Source: Candidatus Bathycorpusculum acetigenes (GTDB taxonomy: Archaea > Thermoproteota > Bathyarchaeia > Bathyarchaeales > Bathycorpusculaceae). From it: a DNA stretch of 64,000 nucleotides. Shown piece by piece: positions 42,865 through 50,743 of the stretch (position 1 is its first letter; each line of letters begins with the position of its first letter). Under the pieces are notes generated by a model. The model saw only the letters and a program-made list of their open reading frames with translations, had not been told where the DNA came from and searched no databases. A program made the position numbers and the translations under genes. The stretch covers positions 81,996 through 145,995 of the forward strand of contig WQVG01000002.1 of assembly GCA_009781675.1 (NCBI GenBank). Direction: 5' to 3'.

Positions 42865-42945
42865 AGGGTCACCTGCAAGTACGAAGAAGTTGCGTTTCCA
42901 CATTTAAGAATATTCATCAGTATTACAGATGTAATACGAACAAAG

Positions 42946-43029
42946 CCTAAACAAAGCAACGCCCCCATGCAAAAACGAGTCACCACACCTAAACAAAGCA
43001 ACGCCCCCATGCAAAAACGAGTCACCACA
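42946..43029. repeat. Perfect 42-bp tandem duplication
   Basis: Copy 1 (42946-42987) and copy 2 (42988-43029) are identical, starting CCTAAACAAAGCAACG and ending GAGTCACCACA. The unit is 42 nt, a multiple of 3. It lies between the divergent alcohol dehydrogenase and reductase genes. A plus-strand frame open from at least 42967 to 43158 runs through it and encodes two copies of PKQSNAPMQKRVTT; whether this is translated is unknown. Perfect identity points to a recent duplication. Confidence 0.97.
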
Positions 43030-43157
43030 GAGGAAACCACAACCTCTCCAAAGTCGGAACAAAAAGGCATCAATGCCTATCGTTCCAATAGACTGATAGA
43101 GAAACACGACGAGTTAATACACTACAACACAGTTATAACAAATCGGAGGAAGCGGTA

Positions 43158-43820
43158 ATACAAGGAATAGAGGTTATTGTTGGCGGTTTCATGAGTATTG
43201 ATGGAAAAATAGCACCTGCCAATCGAAACGGTAAAGAATTCACTCAATTTATGACCCCTCTGCACAAAAAAATGCTACATAGCATCAGAGCATCAGTTGA
43301 CGCAGTTATAGTGGGAATAAACACGGTTTTAGCAGATGACCCCTCACTAACGGTAAGAGATGTCGAGGGTAAAAATCCGCTCAGAGTGATATTGGACAAC
43401 AAAGCTCAAACCCCCCTAACTGCAAAAATCGCAGATACAAGCCAAGCACCCACACTAATAGCTACAACTAACCAGGCATCAAAAGAAAAAATTATTTTAT
43501 TAAAAAATAAAAATATCGATGTTTTTGTTTCAAATTCAGAAACAGGTAATCTGCAAGAATTAATAGAGACACTCAAAAATCGCGGTGTAAAGAGGATTCT
43601 TGTAGAAGGCGGCGCGGAAGTACGGTGGAGCTTTTTTGAATCAAACCTTGTGGATAAATTGTTCGTTTGGATTATGCCCTTTGTTTGGGGCGGCAGAGAC
43701 GCACCAACGTTAGTAGATGGGCAGGGTTTTCTTAGAGCACAAGACACTAAAAAACTGAAAGTACATAGCATAGAACAGGTTGAGGGATTGATGGTTATTT
43801 GGTTTTCAGTTGAGCATTAA
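43158..43820 (+). CDS. RibD-type pyrimidinone phosphate reductase
   Basis: The protein belongs to the RibD C-terminal/dihydrofolate-reductase-like family that in archaea reduces 2,5-diamino-6-ribosylamino-pyrimidinone phosphate in flavin and F420 synthesis. It shows VIVGGFMSIDGKIAP, SVDAVIVGINTVLADDPSLTVR, NPLRVILD, RILVEGGAEVRWSFFESNLVDKLFVW and WGGRDAPTL. Conserved sequence begins 11 residues before the first ATG (43191). GGAGG at 43145-43149 points to a start near 43155-43158, where only GTA and ATA occur; ATA is used here as nominal start, giving 220 aa. The true pathway may instead be that of the adjacent TrpD paralogs. Confidence 0.88.
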   Translation: MQGIEVIVGGFMSIDGKIAPANRNGKEFTQFMTPLHKKMLHSIRASVDAVIVGINTVLADDPSLTVRDVEGKNPLRVILDNKAQTPLTAKIADTSQAPTLIATTNQASKEKIILLKNKNIDVFVSNSETGNLQELIETLKNRGVKRILVEGGAEVRWSFFESNLVDKLFVWIMPFVWGGRDAPTLVDGQGFLRAQDTKKLKVHSIEQVEGLMVIWFSVEH

Positions 43821-43920
43821 GGTTTGTCGGAGAGACTTGAAGCCGCCTGTTTTTACCTTTACTTCTCTAGACGTTTAAGTCTTTGATGGCTAAAAGTCAT
43901 GATCAGGTTTTAGTAAACAT

Positions 43921-45078
43921 TTAGATTATCCCCAAGTGTTTACTTAAAATTGATTGGAAACGCTTGGTGTCGCCGCCACTTAAGGTAACCAATTGTTTTA
44001 ATTTTTCGATTGCAATACCGCCATCTACTGCTTGTTTGGCTAATTCGTAGCCGTCTTTTAGATCAGATGACATTTCTGCTATGTAGAGAATGGAGGCGGC
44101 ATTTAGCAAAATGAGATCACGCCGGGTACTTTTATCTTTGCCTAAAAGCACCTTCACAACGGCCTGTACGTTTAGATCGGGGCTTCCAGGGTAAACAACC
44201 TCATTTGCGTCTCCACGTCGTAATCCAATATCTTCGGGATAGAAACAAAATGTATCTACCGAACCATTAGTTTTAACTTCGGAAATTATGTTGCGTCCCA
44301 AGTTGGAGAATTCATCTATACGTACATTCTCATCGGCACCATATCCCAGTACAACTAAAGCTCGCTCATAGCCATTTTTTGAGAGAACTGTTGCAATAGT
44401 TTCTGTATAGGGTTGGCTGACGCCTCTGACTTGCCGTTTAAGTCCAAAGGGATTGAGTCCCGCAGCAATCATAAGTCTCATCGAGTAGAGCAGGGGCATA
44501 ATAATATGGGTAGATTTGTCGGCGGTTAATTCGATTAGAGGTTTCATCCAGGGATATATGCCCTCTGAGGCCCAAACAGACGTTTTGATGTTGTGCATAC
44601 ACGCCTCGGCTACATGCCTGGGGGCGTAAACATTGATACCTAAGTCTTGAGCTAAATCGATACATCCAACCTTTGATGAGAAAGATTTGGATCCACTCTT
44701 TATTGCGCAAGCACCAGCGGCGGCTGCAATTAACAATGCAGGGGTTGTGATGTTTAGGGTCGGAAAAGTGTCACCGCCCGTACCTCCTGCGGTTACGATA
44801 GGTTTGTTGTTTTTAAAGTGAAATGTAGATGTTCTTGTGGCATCCATAGCCTTGACCATACCAGCTAATTCGTCTACGGTAGGTTTTTTTATAGTTAGTC
44901 CACCAAAGAATGCGGCTAATAATGGGAGGATATCGGCTGGGTGTTTACTGGTGGTGAGCTGAGTAAATATGGTTTTGGCACCAGATTCTGTTTGAAAACT
45001 ATTCAGATTTTCTCCATTGGCTAGTTTAGCTATTATTTCGTTGAGCTCAGGTTTTGTTTGGGGTTTGTTAGATGTCAT
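43921..45078 (-). CDS. TrpD-like phosphoribosyltransferase, paralog 2
   Basis: This 385-aa paralog keeps the PRPP loop TAGGTGGDTFPTLNITT (GTGGD 99-103) and the metal motif VRIDEFSNLG, but the acceptor side is changed: KHGNR is KSGSKS (127-132), and the usual IRTxFNxLGPLxNP stretch reads YSMRLMIAAGLNPFG. It is longer than TrpD and has a distinct C-terminus. It follows the small membrane protein gene (45088-45645) by 9 bases. Two diverged TrpD folds in one cluster without trpEGCFBA indicates a separate nucleotide- or cofactor-forming reaction; the product cannot be named. Confidence 0.85.
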   Translation of the reverse strand: MTSNKPQTKPELNEIIAKLANGENLNSFQTESGAKTIFTQLTTSKHPADILPLLAAFFGGLTIKKPTVDELAGMVKAMDATRTSTFHFKNNKPIVTAGGTGGDTFPTLNITTPALLIAAAAGACAIKSGSKSFSSKVGCIDLAQDLGINVYAPRHVAEACMHNIKTSVWASEGIYPWMKPLIELTADKSTHIIMPLLYSMRLMIAAGLNPFGLKRQVRGVSQPYTETIATVLSKNGYERALVVLGYGADENVRIDEFSNLGRNIISEVKTNGSVDTFCFYPEDIGLRRGDANEVVYPGSPDLNVQAVVKVLLGKDKSTRRDLILLNAASILYIAEMSSDLKDGYELAKQAVDGGIAIEKLKQLVTLSGGDTKRFQSILSKHLGII

Positions 45079-45087
45079 TTTGGTATC

Positions 45088-45645
45088 TCAGGTCAGGACT
45101 TTGGAACGTTTTAGGGTTTTGACTAGCATATAGGATAGAATTGTTGAGGGAACAAGCTGTAACACGATATATACAGGAAGAGCGGCGAGATAGGCTATGT
45201 AGGGGAGACCAAATGCCATAACCATTACAACATAAACGAGCGGGATATCCAAGATTGCACAGGTAGTGCTCATTGCTAAGAGTTTAGTACGGAGTTTTGC
45301 TTGGGGACGGAAGCGGGTGAAGGCTACGGCTACAGCACCTACACCGATGGCAAATAGGAGGTTTATGATGGGCCACAGGGGAGAGAGCGAACCAGATAGG
45401 TTGATGAGCCCGATTAGAGCTTGGATTTCAGTTGTTATAATAGCACCTACAAAGCCGAACAGGACTGCGGATACAAGTATCCAGGTGTAGGTGTTTAGGT
45501 ATCCCAAGAAGTTACCTCCCGCGATTGTATCAACTCTTTCTACGAGTATGGCTATCACTCCTGCAGTGACACCTAGCATCAGTGCAGTCATGGCATTTCG
45601 GAGTTTTTGGGTTTTGAGGTCAATTGACACAGAGTTCACTCTCAT
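45088..45645 (-). CDS. Small polytopic membrane protein, possible ECF S subunit
   Basis: The 185-aa protein has five to six hydrophobic segments (AMTALMLGVTAGVIAILV, YTWILVSAVLFGFVGAI, PIINLLFAIGVGAVAV, AILDIPLVYVVMVMAF, AALPVYIVLQLVPSTIL) and positively charged loops, a size and layout like ECF S components. The TM2-3 region GFVGAIITTEIQALIGLINLSG resembles the substrate-facing loops of that class. ATG at 45645 is used; a TATA-like TTTATATGG about 30 nt upstream would suit a leaderless or short-leader mRNA. It sits in the TrpD-like operon. If it is an S subunit, EcfAA'T at 21170-23620 could energise it. Substrate unknown. Confidence 0.55.
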   Translation of the reverse strand: MRVNSVSIDLKTQKLRNAMTALMLGVTAGVIAILVERVDTIAGGNFLGYLNTYTWILVSAVLFGFVGAIITTEIQALIGLINLSGSLSPLWPIINLLFAIGVGAVAVAFTRFRPQAKLRTKLLAMSTTCAILDIPLVYVVMVMAFGLPYIAYLAALPVYIVLQLVPSTILSYMLVKTLKRSKVLT

Positions 45646-45721
45646 ATTTGAGTAATAACTCAAAAATGGGTATAACCATATAAAGGTTCTTTACCAAAAA
45701 AATGAGCAACACTCAGAGAGC

Positions 45722-46591
45722 TTATTCAACCAGCTTTTTTAGGCGCTGTATCAACGCCTCACGCTCAGAAGGTTGTCGTATCCACAAATCCCGATACGCC
45801 CTAAACTGTTCCCCCGTGAGTTTACTTTGTTTCTGTAACTCACCTAACAACTTCATAAACCCCTGCAGGTCCAACTGCTCATCAGTCACTACCATACCTA
45901 CTCTGCGTTCTGACGATACATTGGCTCCGGTGGATTCGCTATCTGGCGGTGGAAAAGCTTGATACAGAAAACGCGCAAAATATAGGGTATCCCAACTCTG
46001 GGTAAGTAAAAAACTGTTTTTGGCTTTCAACAACTCAGCAGTGTAGTGCTCGTATTCTTGTCCCAGTGAAAGATACTTTACCTGTAAAGCAGCTGTACCT
46101 ACAGTTCGGTTAACGAAATGACGCAGATGCTGATTGCCAAACACCGGCAACACAGTACCTTTTTCGTAGTTAAAGCAGTAGATGATTTTTTTGGCAACCC
46201 CCTTATCCTGTCCAAACCCTCCAATCCGCTCCCAGGGCGCATCTACCTTTTGCGCCAAAGATTTGCGGTCATCTACTGTTGTGCGGAGTAGATTTTTGAG
46301 ATCTTTTATTTGGAGACGGGCGTTACGGTAAACATTGGAGTTGTTTTGGATTGATGTACCCTGCAGATTAAGGTTCTTTCCGAGGAAATCAAAGAATTCT
46401 CCGACTTCGTCTGGGTTGACTTTAAAGAGGCTATCGGGGTCGAGCCATTCTATGGATGCAAGGTTTTCGGCAAAGGGAAATTTTTGGCGAAACCCTTTGA
46501 GGGCTCCAAGTACAAGATTGACCTCATATTTTATTGCATTTGTTTTATCGAAGGTTTCGATTTTTTGTTGCAGTAAACTGCGCGTAGACAT
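45722..46591 (-). CDS. Conserved-looking protein of unknown function, 289 aa
   Basis: I do not recognise this protein. It is soluble, mainly helical, with no signal peptide and no Cys cluster. A central segment (GGFGQDKGVAKKIIYCFNY, then LPVFGNQHLRHFVNRTVG) is weakly like the helix-hairpin-helix region of HhH-GPD DNA glycosylases, but without the catalytic residues that I can identify. A polar linker near residue 220 (PPPDSESTGANVSSE) precedes a C-terminal helical region. It is a single gene on the minus strand between the membrane protein and a secreted protein. Confidence 0.75.
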   Translation of the reverse strand: MSTRSLLQQKIETFDKTNAIKYEVNLVLGALKGFRQKFPFAENLASIEWLDPDSLFKVNPDEVGEFFDFLGKNLNLQGTSIQNNSNVYRNARLQIKDLKNLLRTTVDDRKSLAQKVDAPWERIGGFGQDKGVAKKIIYCFNYEKGTVLPVFGNQHLRHFVNRTVGTAALQVKYLSLGQEYEHYTAELLKAKNSFLLTQSWDTLYFARFLYQAFPPPDSESTGANVSSERRVGMVVTDEQLDLQGFMKLLGELQKQSKLTGEQFRAYRDLWIRQPSEREALIQRLKKLVE

Positions 46592-46715
46592 GGATACCGA
46601 AGCAGTAAACGTGGACTGCTCTAATATATTTTGTACTTATATTGTATGTCAGGTTTGGATCTTGATGTGTTTACTCACAAAGCTTTAGCACCAAACCACC
46701 ACAGGACAAACACAA

Positions 46716-47519
46716 CTAACCTACATTTTTTGTCTTGCAGTTTTTCCTTTTCTCGTGCACAAGCGCAATAATCAGCACCACTATTATTACAGGACATAAA
46801 ATGAGTACTAAGAGAAACGCAGTCAAGGGAAGCCGTATTATTGACAGCTCAGGTTGATGCCCCGTTTGGTCAGTTGAAGTTTGATTTGGAGCGGGATTTG
46901 GTTGATTTTGTGTTCTATCGTTTAAATCTTGCCCAAAGTTAACTGTTTTTATGTTACTCCAACCACTCTCTGCGCATAAAGTTTCATGCCAGCCGCTGCT
47001 TATCATGCTTGTCTCACCCTTAACTTGTACCCATTCTTGTGCTTGTACTTGAAAATCCGCTTGACCTTCTAAAGGAAAATAGTTACCATCATATGCGACA
47101 TAATCTGGAGGAGGTAATATAACTACTTTAGTTGTTAATGGAGAGTCAGGATCAGGATTAAATAGCTCTGTGATAGTGTGCCATTCATTTGAGAAGATCC
47201 CTTTCATGCGTATTAGATAATATTGATAGCTACCATAATTAGCCTGAAAAACGTTTTTTTGGTCAATTACAAAGGTCAGGGTTCTGTTGTTTACATGATA
47301 TGCAGGATTTTCTACTATTTTACCGGTAAAAGGATCTGTAGTTGTGCTTGCAGGCACATCGTAGGAATAATCCTTGTAGGTGACAGAAACTAACTCTGGC
47401 GTAGGAAGCTTATTTATGGCAGTCTGAGCCTGAACCTCACCTATACAGCAGGATAGGACTGTAAAAAATAATGTGCTGATTAATAGGACAAACAGGAGTC
47501 CGCTAAATAGTTTTTTCAT
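46716..47519 (-). CDS. Secreted, C-terminally anchored protein of unknown function
   Basis: The 267-aa protein has an N-terminal signal peptide (KLFSGLLFVLLISTLFFTVL, ending near VQAQ), an extracellular beta-rich domain (about 30-210), a Pro/Asn/Gln/Thr-rich spacer near residue 215-225, and a C-terminal transmembrane helix (PLTAFLLVLILCPVIIVVLI) with a basic tail. This topology, with the bulk outside, is typical of archaeal surface proteins. No catalytic motif is recognised. It is monocistronic. Confidence 0.75.
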   Translation of the reverse strand: MKKLFSGLLFVLLISTLFFTVLSCCIGEVQAQTAINKLPTPELVSVTYKDYSYDVPASTTTDPFTGKIVENPAYHVNNRTLTFVIDQKNVFQANYGSYQYYLIRMKGIFSNEWHTITELFNPDPDSPLTTKVVILPPPDYVAYDGNYFPLEGQADFQVQAQEWVQVKGETSMISSGWHETLCAESGWSNIKTVNFGQDLNDRTQNQPNPAPNQTSTDQTGHQPELSIIRLPLTAFLLVLILCPVIIVVLIIALVHEKRKNCKTKNVG

Positions 47520-47907
47520 ACCCCGCCACCGCCTAAATATGGTCCTGGACAGGTATTTAGTTTACGGCAACAACACAACAAGACTAACTCACTAACCAAT
47601 ATACGCATCCTCTTTTGAGGCAAATAGCAGACATCTTACCGTTGGATAATTGCATCTATAAACAGAACAACAGATTCAAAAATAATAGGAATACCCCTGC
47701 AACCGTTATTACAGGACCAATTCAATTCAAGATATTAACTGCCGGAGGGTTATCGAGACAAGAGGTTGTCCAATGTTGAGTATAATAGGTCTAGTCAAGA
47801 AATCGATAAACACCACTTAGTTTTAACCCAAAAATTTTTGCAATTTATATTTAGGCCAACACTAAAAACAAATAAACGATCAAACCCATTACCCTAGCGG
47901 CGATATT
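47520..47907. other. Divergent intergenic region
   Basis: These 388 bases separate the secreted-protein gene from the deoxyribosyltransferase-like gene. No gene or repeat is seen. A TATA-like TTTATATTT near 47845-47853 would fit a promoter for the plus-strand gene starting at 47908. Confidence 0.45.
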
Positions 47908-48318
47908 GTGGTAAAGCAGGTTTTCATTTCAGGGCCCATAATAGGTATGGAAAACAATCAAAGCTACCGTCAGACAATAAAAGACATATGTTATTCGCTG
48001 GGACTAGAAATCATTGATCCTTGGAACCGCGAAAAAGTGCTCTACAGAGGCACTGAGGAGTGCTGGTGGAAAACCTACACCACCTTTGATTTTGTAGAAC
48101 GCGATCTTGCTGATGCAGATCGATGCGATATCATGGTTGTGTATTTACCAGTTCTTTCGGCGGGTGCCTGTATGGAAATGTTTTATGCTAAACGGCGAGG
48201 TAAGCACGTCATCGTCGTAACGGAGCTACCCTGTGTCAGCCCTTGGATAGTTGTGCACTCAGATAAAATTCTCAAAAGCTTAAGCGAACTTGGGGAAACC
48301 CTAAAACAATTCTGTTAA
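47908..48318 (+). CDS. Nucleoside 2-deoxyribosyltransferase-like protein
   Basis: The 136-aa protein has the Rossmann-like features of the nucleoside deoxyribosyltransferase / DNPH1 family: FISGPIIGMENNQ at the start, EIIDPWN, VERDLADADRCDIMVVYLP and SAGACMEMFYAKRRGKHVIVV, the segment holding the catalytic Glu of that family. Such enzymes cleave or exchange N-glycosidic bonds of deoxynucleosides or nucleotides. It starts with GTG at 47908. Related archaeal proteins are often left unassigned, so the substrate is open. It precedes mntP by 73 bases on the same strand. Confidence 0.7.
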   Translation: MVKQVFISGPIIGMENNQSYRQTIKDICYSLGLEIIDPWNREKVLYRGTEECWWKTYTTFDFVERDLADADRCDIMVVYLPVLSAGACMEMFYAKRRGKHVIVVTELPCVSPWIVVHSDKILKSLSELGETLKQFC

Positions 48319-48391
48319 CCTGCCCTTTTCGTAATTGTCAGCGGAAAACCCTATATCACACAACCTAAAAAAAGGGTTGACGGGACAAGCA

Positions 48392-48952
48392 ATGGATGCT
48401 ATAACCATCATCTTGATTGCTGTGGGTTTAGCTATGGATGCCTTTGCAGTTTCGATTGCAAACGGCATGAACACACCCGCCAATCAACGGCGGCGGTCTG
48501 CGCTTTTGACGGCGGGGTTCTTTGGCGGCTTTCAGATGCTCATGCCCGTAGCCGGCTGGCTTATTGGGCTTAGTTTTCAAGGTATCATTATGGCAGTGGA
48601 TCACTGGATAGCCTTTGGTCTTCTCGTATTCATCGGCGCCAAGATGATTTACGATGGGATAAAAAAAGAACCTGAACAGAAAACATTCAGCCTCAAACTC
48701 CACACTCTACTGGTTTTGGCGGTTGCCACCAGCATCGATGCTCTGATGGTAGGTTTGAGTATTGCATTTCTCCAAGCAGATATTTTAAGCCCTATTTTAG
48801 TAATTGGTACAGTCACGTTTGGACTGTCTTTTGTTGGTGTCTACTTCGGCTGTAGGCTGGGCATGTTCTTTGGCAACAGAATAAAAGTCATGGGTGGTGC
48901 TGTGCTAATTCTTATTGGTTTGCGAATTCTGTTTGAGCATCTGTTTGTCTGA
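48392..48952 (+). CDS. mntP: Putative manganese efflux pump MntP
   Basis: MntP is a six-helix membrane protein that exports Mn(II). The 186-aa protein shows TIILIAVGLAMDAFAVSIANG and VLAVATSIDALMVGLSIAFLQ, the two conserved inverted-repeat helices with the Asp pair, and FFGGFQMLMPVAGWLIG. The ATG at 48392 begins at the conserved MDAIT; a longer frame from 48335 adds an unconserved tail. The last 48 bases overlap the 3' end of uvrC on the other strand. No Mn regulator is adjacent. Confidence 0.93.
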   Translation: MDAITIILIAVGLAMDAFAVSIANGMNTPANQRRRSALLTAGFFGGFQMLMPVAGWLIGLSFQGIIMAVDHWIAFGLLVFIGAKMIYDGIKKEPEQKTFSLKLHTLLVLAVATSIDALMVGLSIAFLQADILSPILVIGTVTFGLSFVGVYFGCRLGMFFGNRIKVMGGAVLILIGLRILFEHLFV

Positions 48953-50563
48953 GCGTTTTTTTGGATGTTTAAATTCTTCTCTGACCTGCATTTGGCGTCG
49001 TTTACGGTTGTAACCTAATGAGAAATCGTGAGTAGCATCACGGATTTTTCGCAGTAGAAGCATCATACGACTGTTTTTGTCGAACATTTTGGGTGTGGGG
49101 TCGTTTGGAAGATAGATTTCTTCGTGTTCCTTAGCCAGTCCAATTAGGGGGATTTGGCGGTCTATTGCTTGGAGTGCCGTTATCGCGGCGTTAACCTGTC
49201 CGGGGCCGCCGTCGATAACAATCAAATCAGGTAGAGGGTTTTTTTCTTCAACTTGGCGTTTGTAGCGGCGCAGAACCACTTCATGCATGCTGGCGAAGTC
49301 ATCTTGACCGGTGAAGGTTTTTATCTTGAATTTGCGGTAGTTTTTTTTGTCGGGTTTGGCGTCTTTGAAGGTAACCATGCCAGAGACGACATGTTCAGTA
49401 CCCAGATTAGAGATGTCAAAGCATTCGATTATCCGCGGCAGAGTGGGCAGGTTAAGGCTATTCTGCAGATCCGCTAGGGCGCTATCGAATTCAAGGCTGG
49501 ACTCCAAGTTTTTTTCGGCCAATTTTATTAGTGCCAACTTGTCAGCTTTGCGGGGAATTGTTAGCGACACGGGAGCCAGACGTTTTTTTGCGAGGAACTC
49601 TTCTAGCGCTGTCTTCTCGTCGGGCTCCAGCCAAACAGGTTTGTTGAGCAAAATTTCTCGTGGAATTTGGTTAGCATTATAGAAGGCTTTTAGAAATTCC
49701 TGCTCGATGTGGGGTTGTAAATCGATACTAAACTCCTTTTTGCCCAAAAGAACACCTTTGCGCACACCCATCTGTAATGCCAGCATCTTTTCTCCAAACC
49801 GTCTAAATATCATTACATCTTGATCGAAGCGGCGTTCGTTGTCTACGATTTGTCGTTCGGTGAGGAGATGAATGGAGGCGATTTGTTTACGTAACTCAAG
49901 AGCCTCTTCAAAGTGCTGGTTTTTGGAGGCTTCGTGCATCTGAGTGGTGAGTTGTTCGATGGTTTGCTGGTAGTTGCCGTTTAAGAATGAGCGAGCATCT
50001 TTGACTTGTTTACCGTACTGTTCGGGGGTTATGTTGCCGGTACATGGAGCGGTGCACATATTGATGTGGTAGTTTAGACAGGCGCGTTTATGCATTGTTT
50101 TGCATGTGCGTAACTTAAACACGCGAACAACAGTGCGTTGTAGATCTTGACGGGTAAAGCCATCTGTGTATGGTCCAAATGATTCGAGTTTGCGGCTGAC
50201 CTTACGGCTGGTCAAAACCCGGGGATAAGGTTCGCGGGTCAGCGAGATATAGGCGTAGCTTTTAGCATCTTTGAGGTCGATGTTGTATTTGGGCGTGTGT
50301 TGTTTGATGAGCTTGTTTTCCAGCAACAGAGCTTCCACTTCATTGTTGACAACTATCCAGTCGATACTTCGGATATGCAAGAGAAGCTGACGTGTTTTGG
50401 GAGGCTGGTCGATACCTGAGAAGTAGCTTTTCACTCGGCTACGAAGGTTTTTTGCCTTACCCACATACAAAATTCCGTCTTGTTCATCACGGTATAGGTA
50501 CACACCAGGATCCGTGGGGATGTCGGCGCTTTTGAAATCGGAAGGGTTAGATAGTTTTATCAT
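48905..50563 (-). CDS. uvrC: Excinuclease ABC subunit C (UvrC), lacking the C-terminal HhH domain
   Basis: UvrC makes both incisions around a lesion. The N-terminal GIY-YIG domain is present (DPGVYLYRDEQDGILYVGKAKNLRSRV), then a Cys-rich region, the UVR segment (FEEALELRKQIASI) and the RNase H-like domain with IECFDISNLG (Asp), VIDGGPGQVNA (Asp) and RDATHDFSL (His). A normal UvrC continues with a tandem HhH domain of about 50 residues; here the protein ends in a basic tail (KRRQMQVREEFKHPKKR onward) at 552 aa. The ATG at 50563 starts MIKLSNPSDF. The 3' end overlaps mntP. The gene follows uvrA in the uvrB-uvrA-uvrC order. Confidence 0.96.
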   Translation of the reverse strand: MIKLSNPSDFKSADIPTDPGVYLYRDEQDGILYVGKAKNLRSRVKSYFSGIDQPPKTRQLLLHIRSIDWIVVNNEVEALLLENKLIKQHTPKYNIDLKDAKSYAYISLTREPYPRVLTSRKVSRKLESFGPYTDGFTRQDLQRTVVRVFKLRTCKTMHKRACLNYHINMCTAPCTGNITPEQYGKQVKDARSFLNGNYQQTIEQLTTQMHEASKNQHFEEALELRKQIASIHLLTERQIVDNERRFDQDVMIFRRFGEKMLALQMGVRKGVLLGKKEFSIDLQPHIEQEFLKAFYNANQIPREILLNKPVWLEPDEKTALEEFLAKKRLAPVSLTIPRKADKLALIKLAEKNLESSLEFDSALADLQNSLNLPTLPRIIECFDISNLGTEHVVSGMVTFKDAKPDKKNYRKFKIKTFTGQDDFASMHEVVLRRYKRQVEEKNPLPDLIVIDGGPGQVNAAITALQAIDRQIPLIGLAKEHEEIYLPNDPTPKMFDKNSRMMLLLRKIRDATHDFSLGYNRKRRQMQVREEFKHPKKRSDKQMLKQNSQTNKN

Positions 50564-50743
50564 ACTTTGCCGCTGTAATTGGACTAAACTTGAATGCATT
50601 AAGCATTTCCATTTGACATACAATAAGGCGAGTCAACGTGTTGCTAAATCCACACTATTAACGTTCCAACATGAGCGTGTAATGGGAAATTCGTTTGTTT
50701 GTTCTATTCGTGCCATTCTGGAACATACGCAGTATTTTTTTCG

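Noticed and set aside
43921..45078. True anthranilate phosphoribosyltransferase of tryptophan synthesis
   Set aside because: No trpE, G, C, F, A or B nearby and key acceptor residues are changed in both paralogs.
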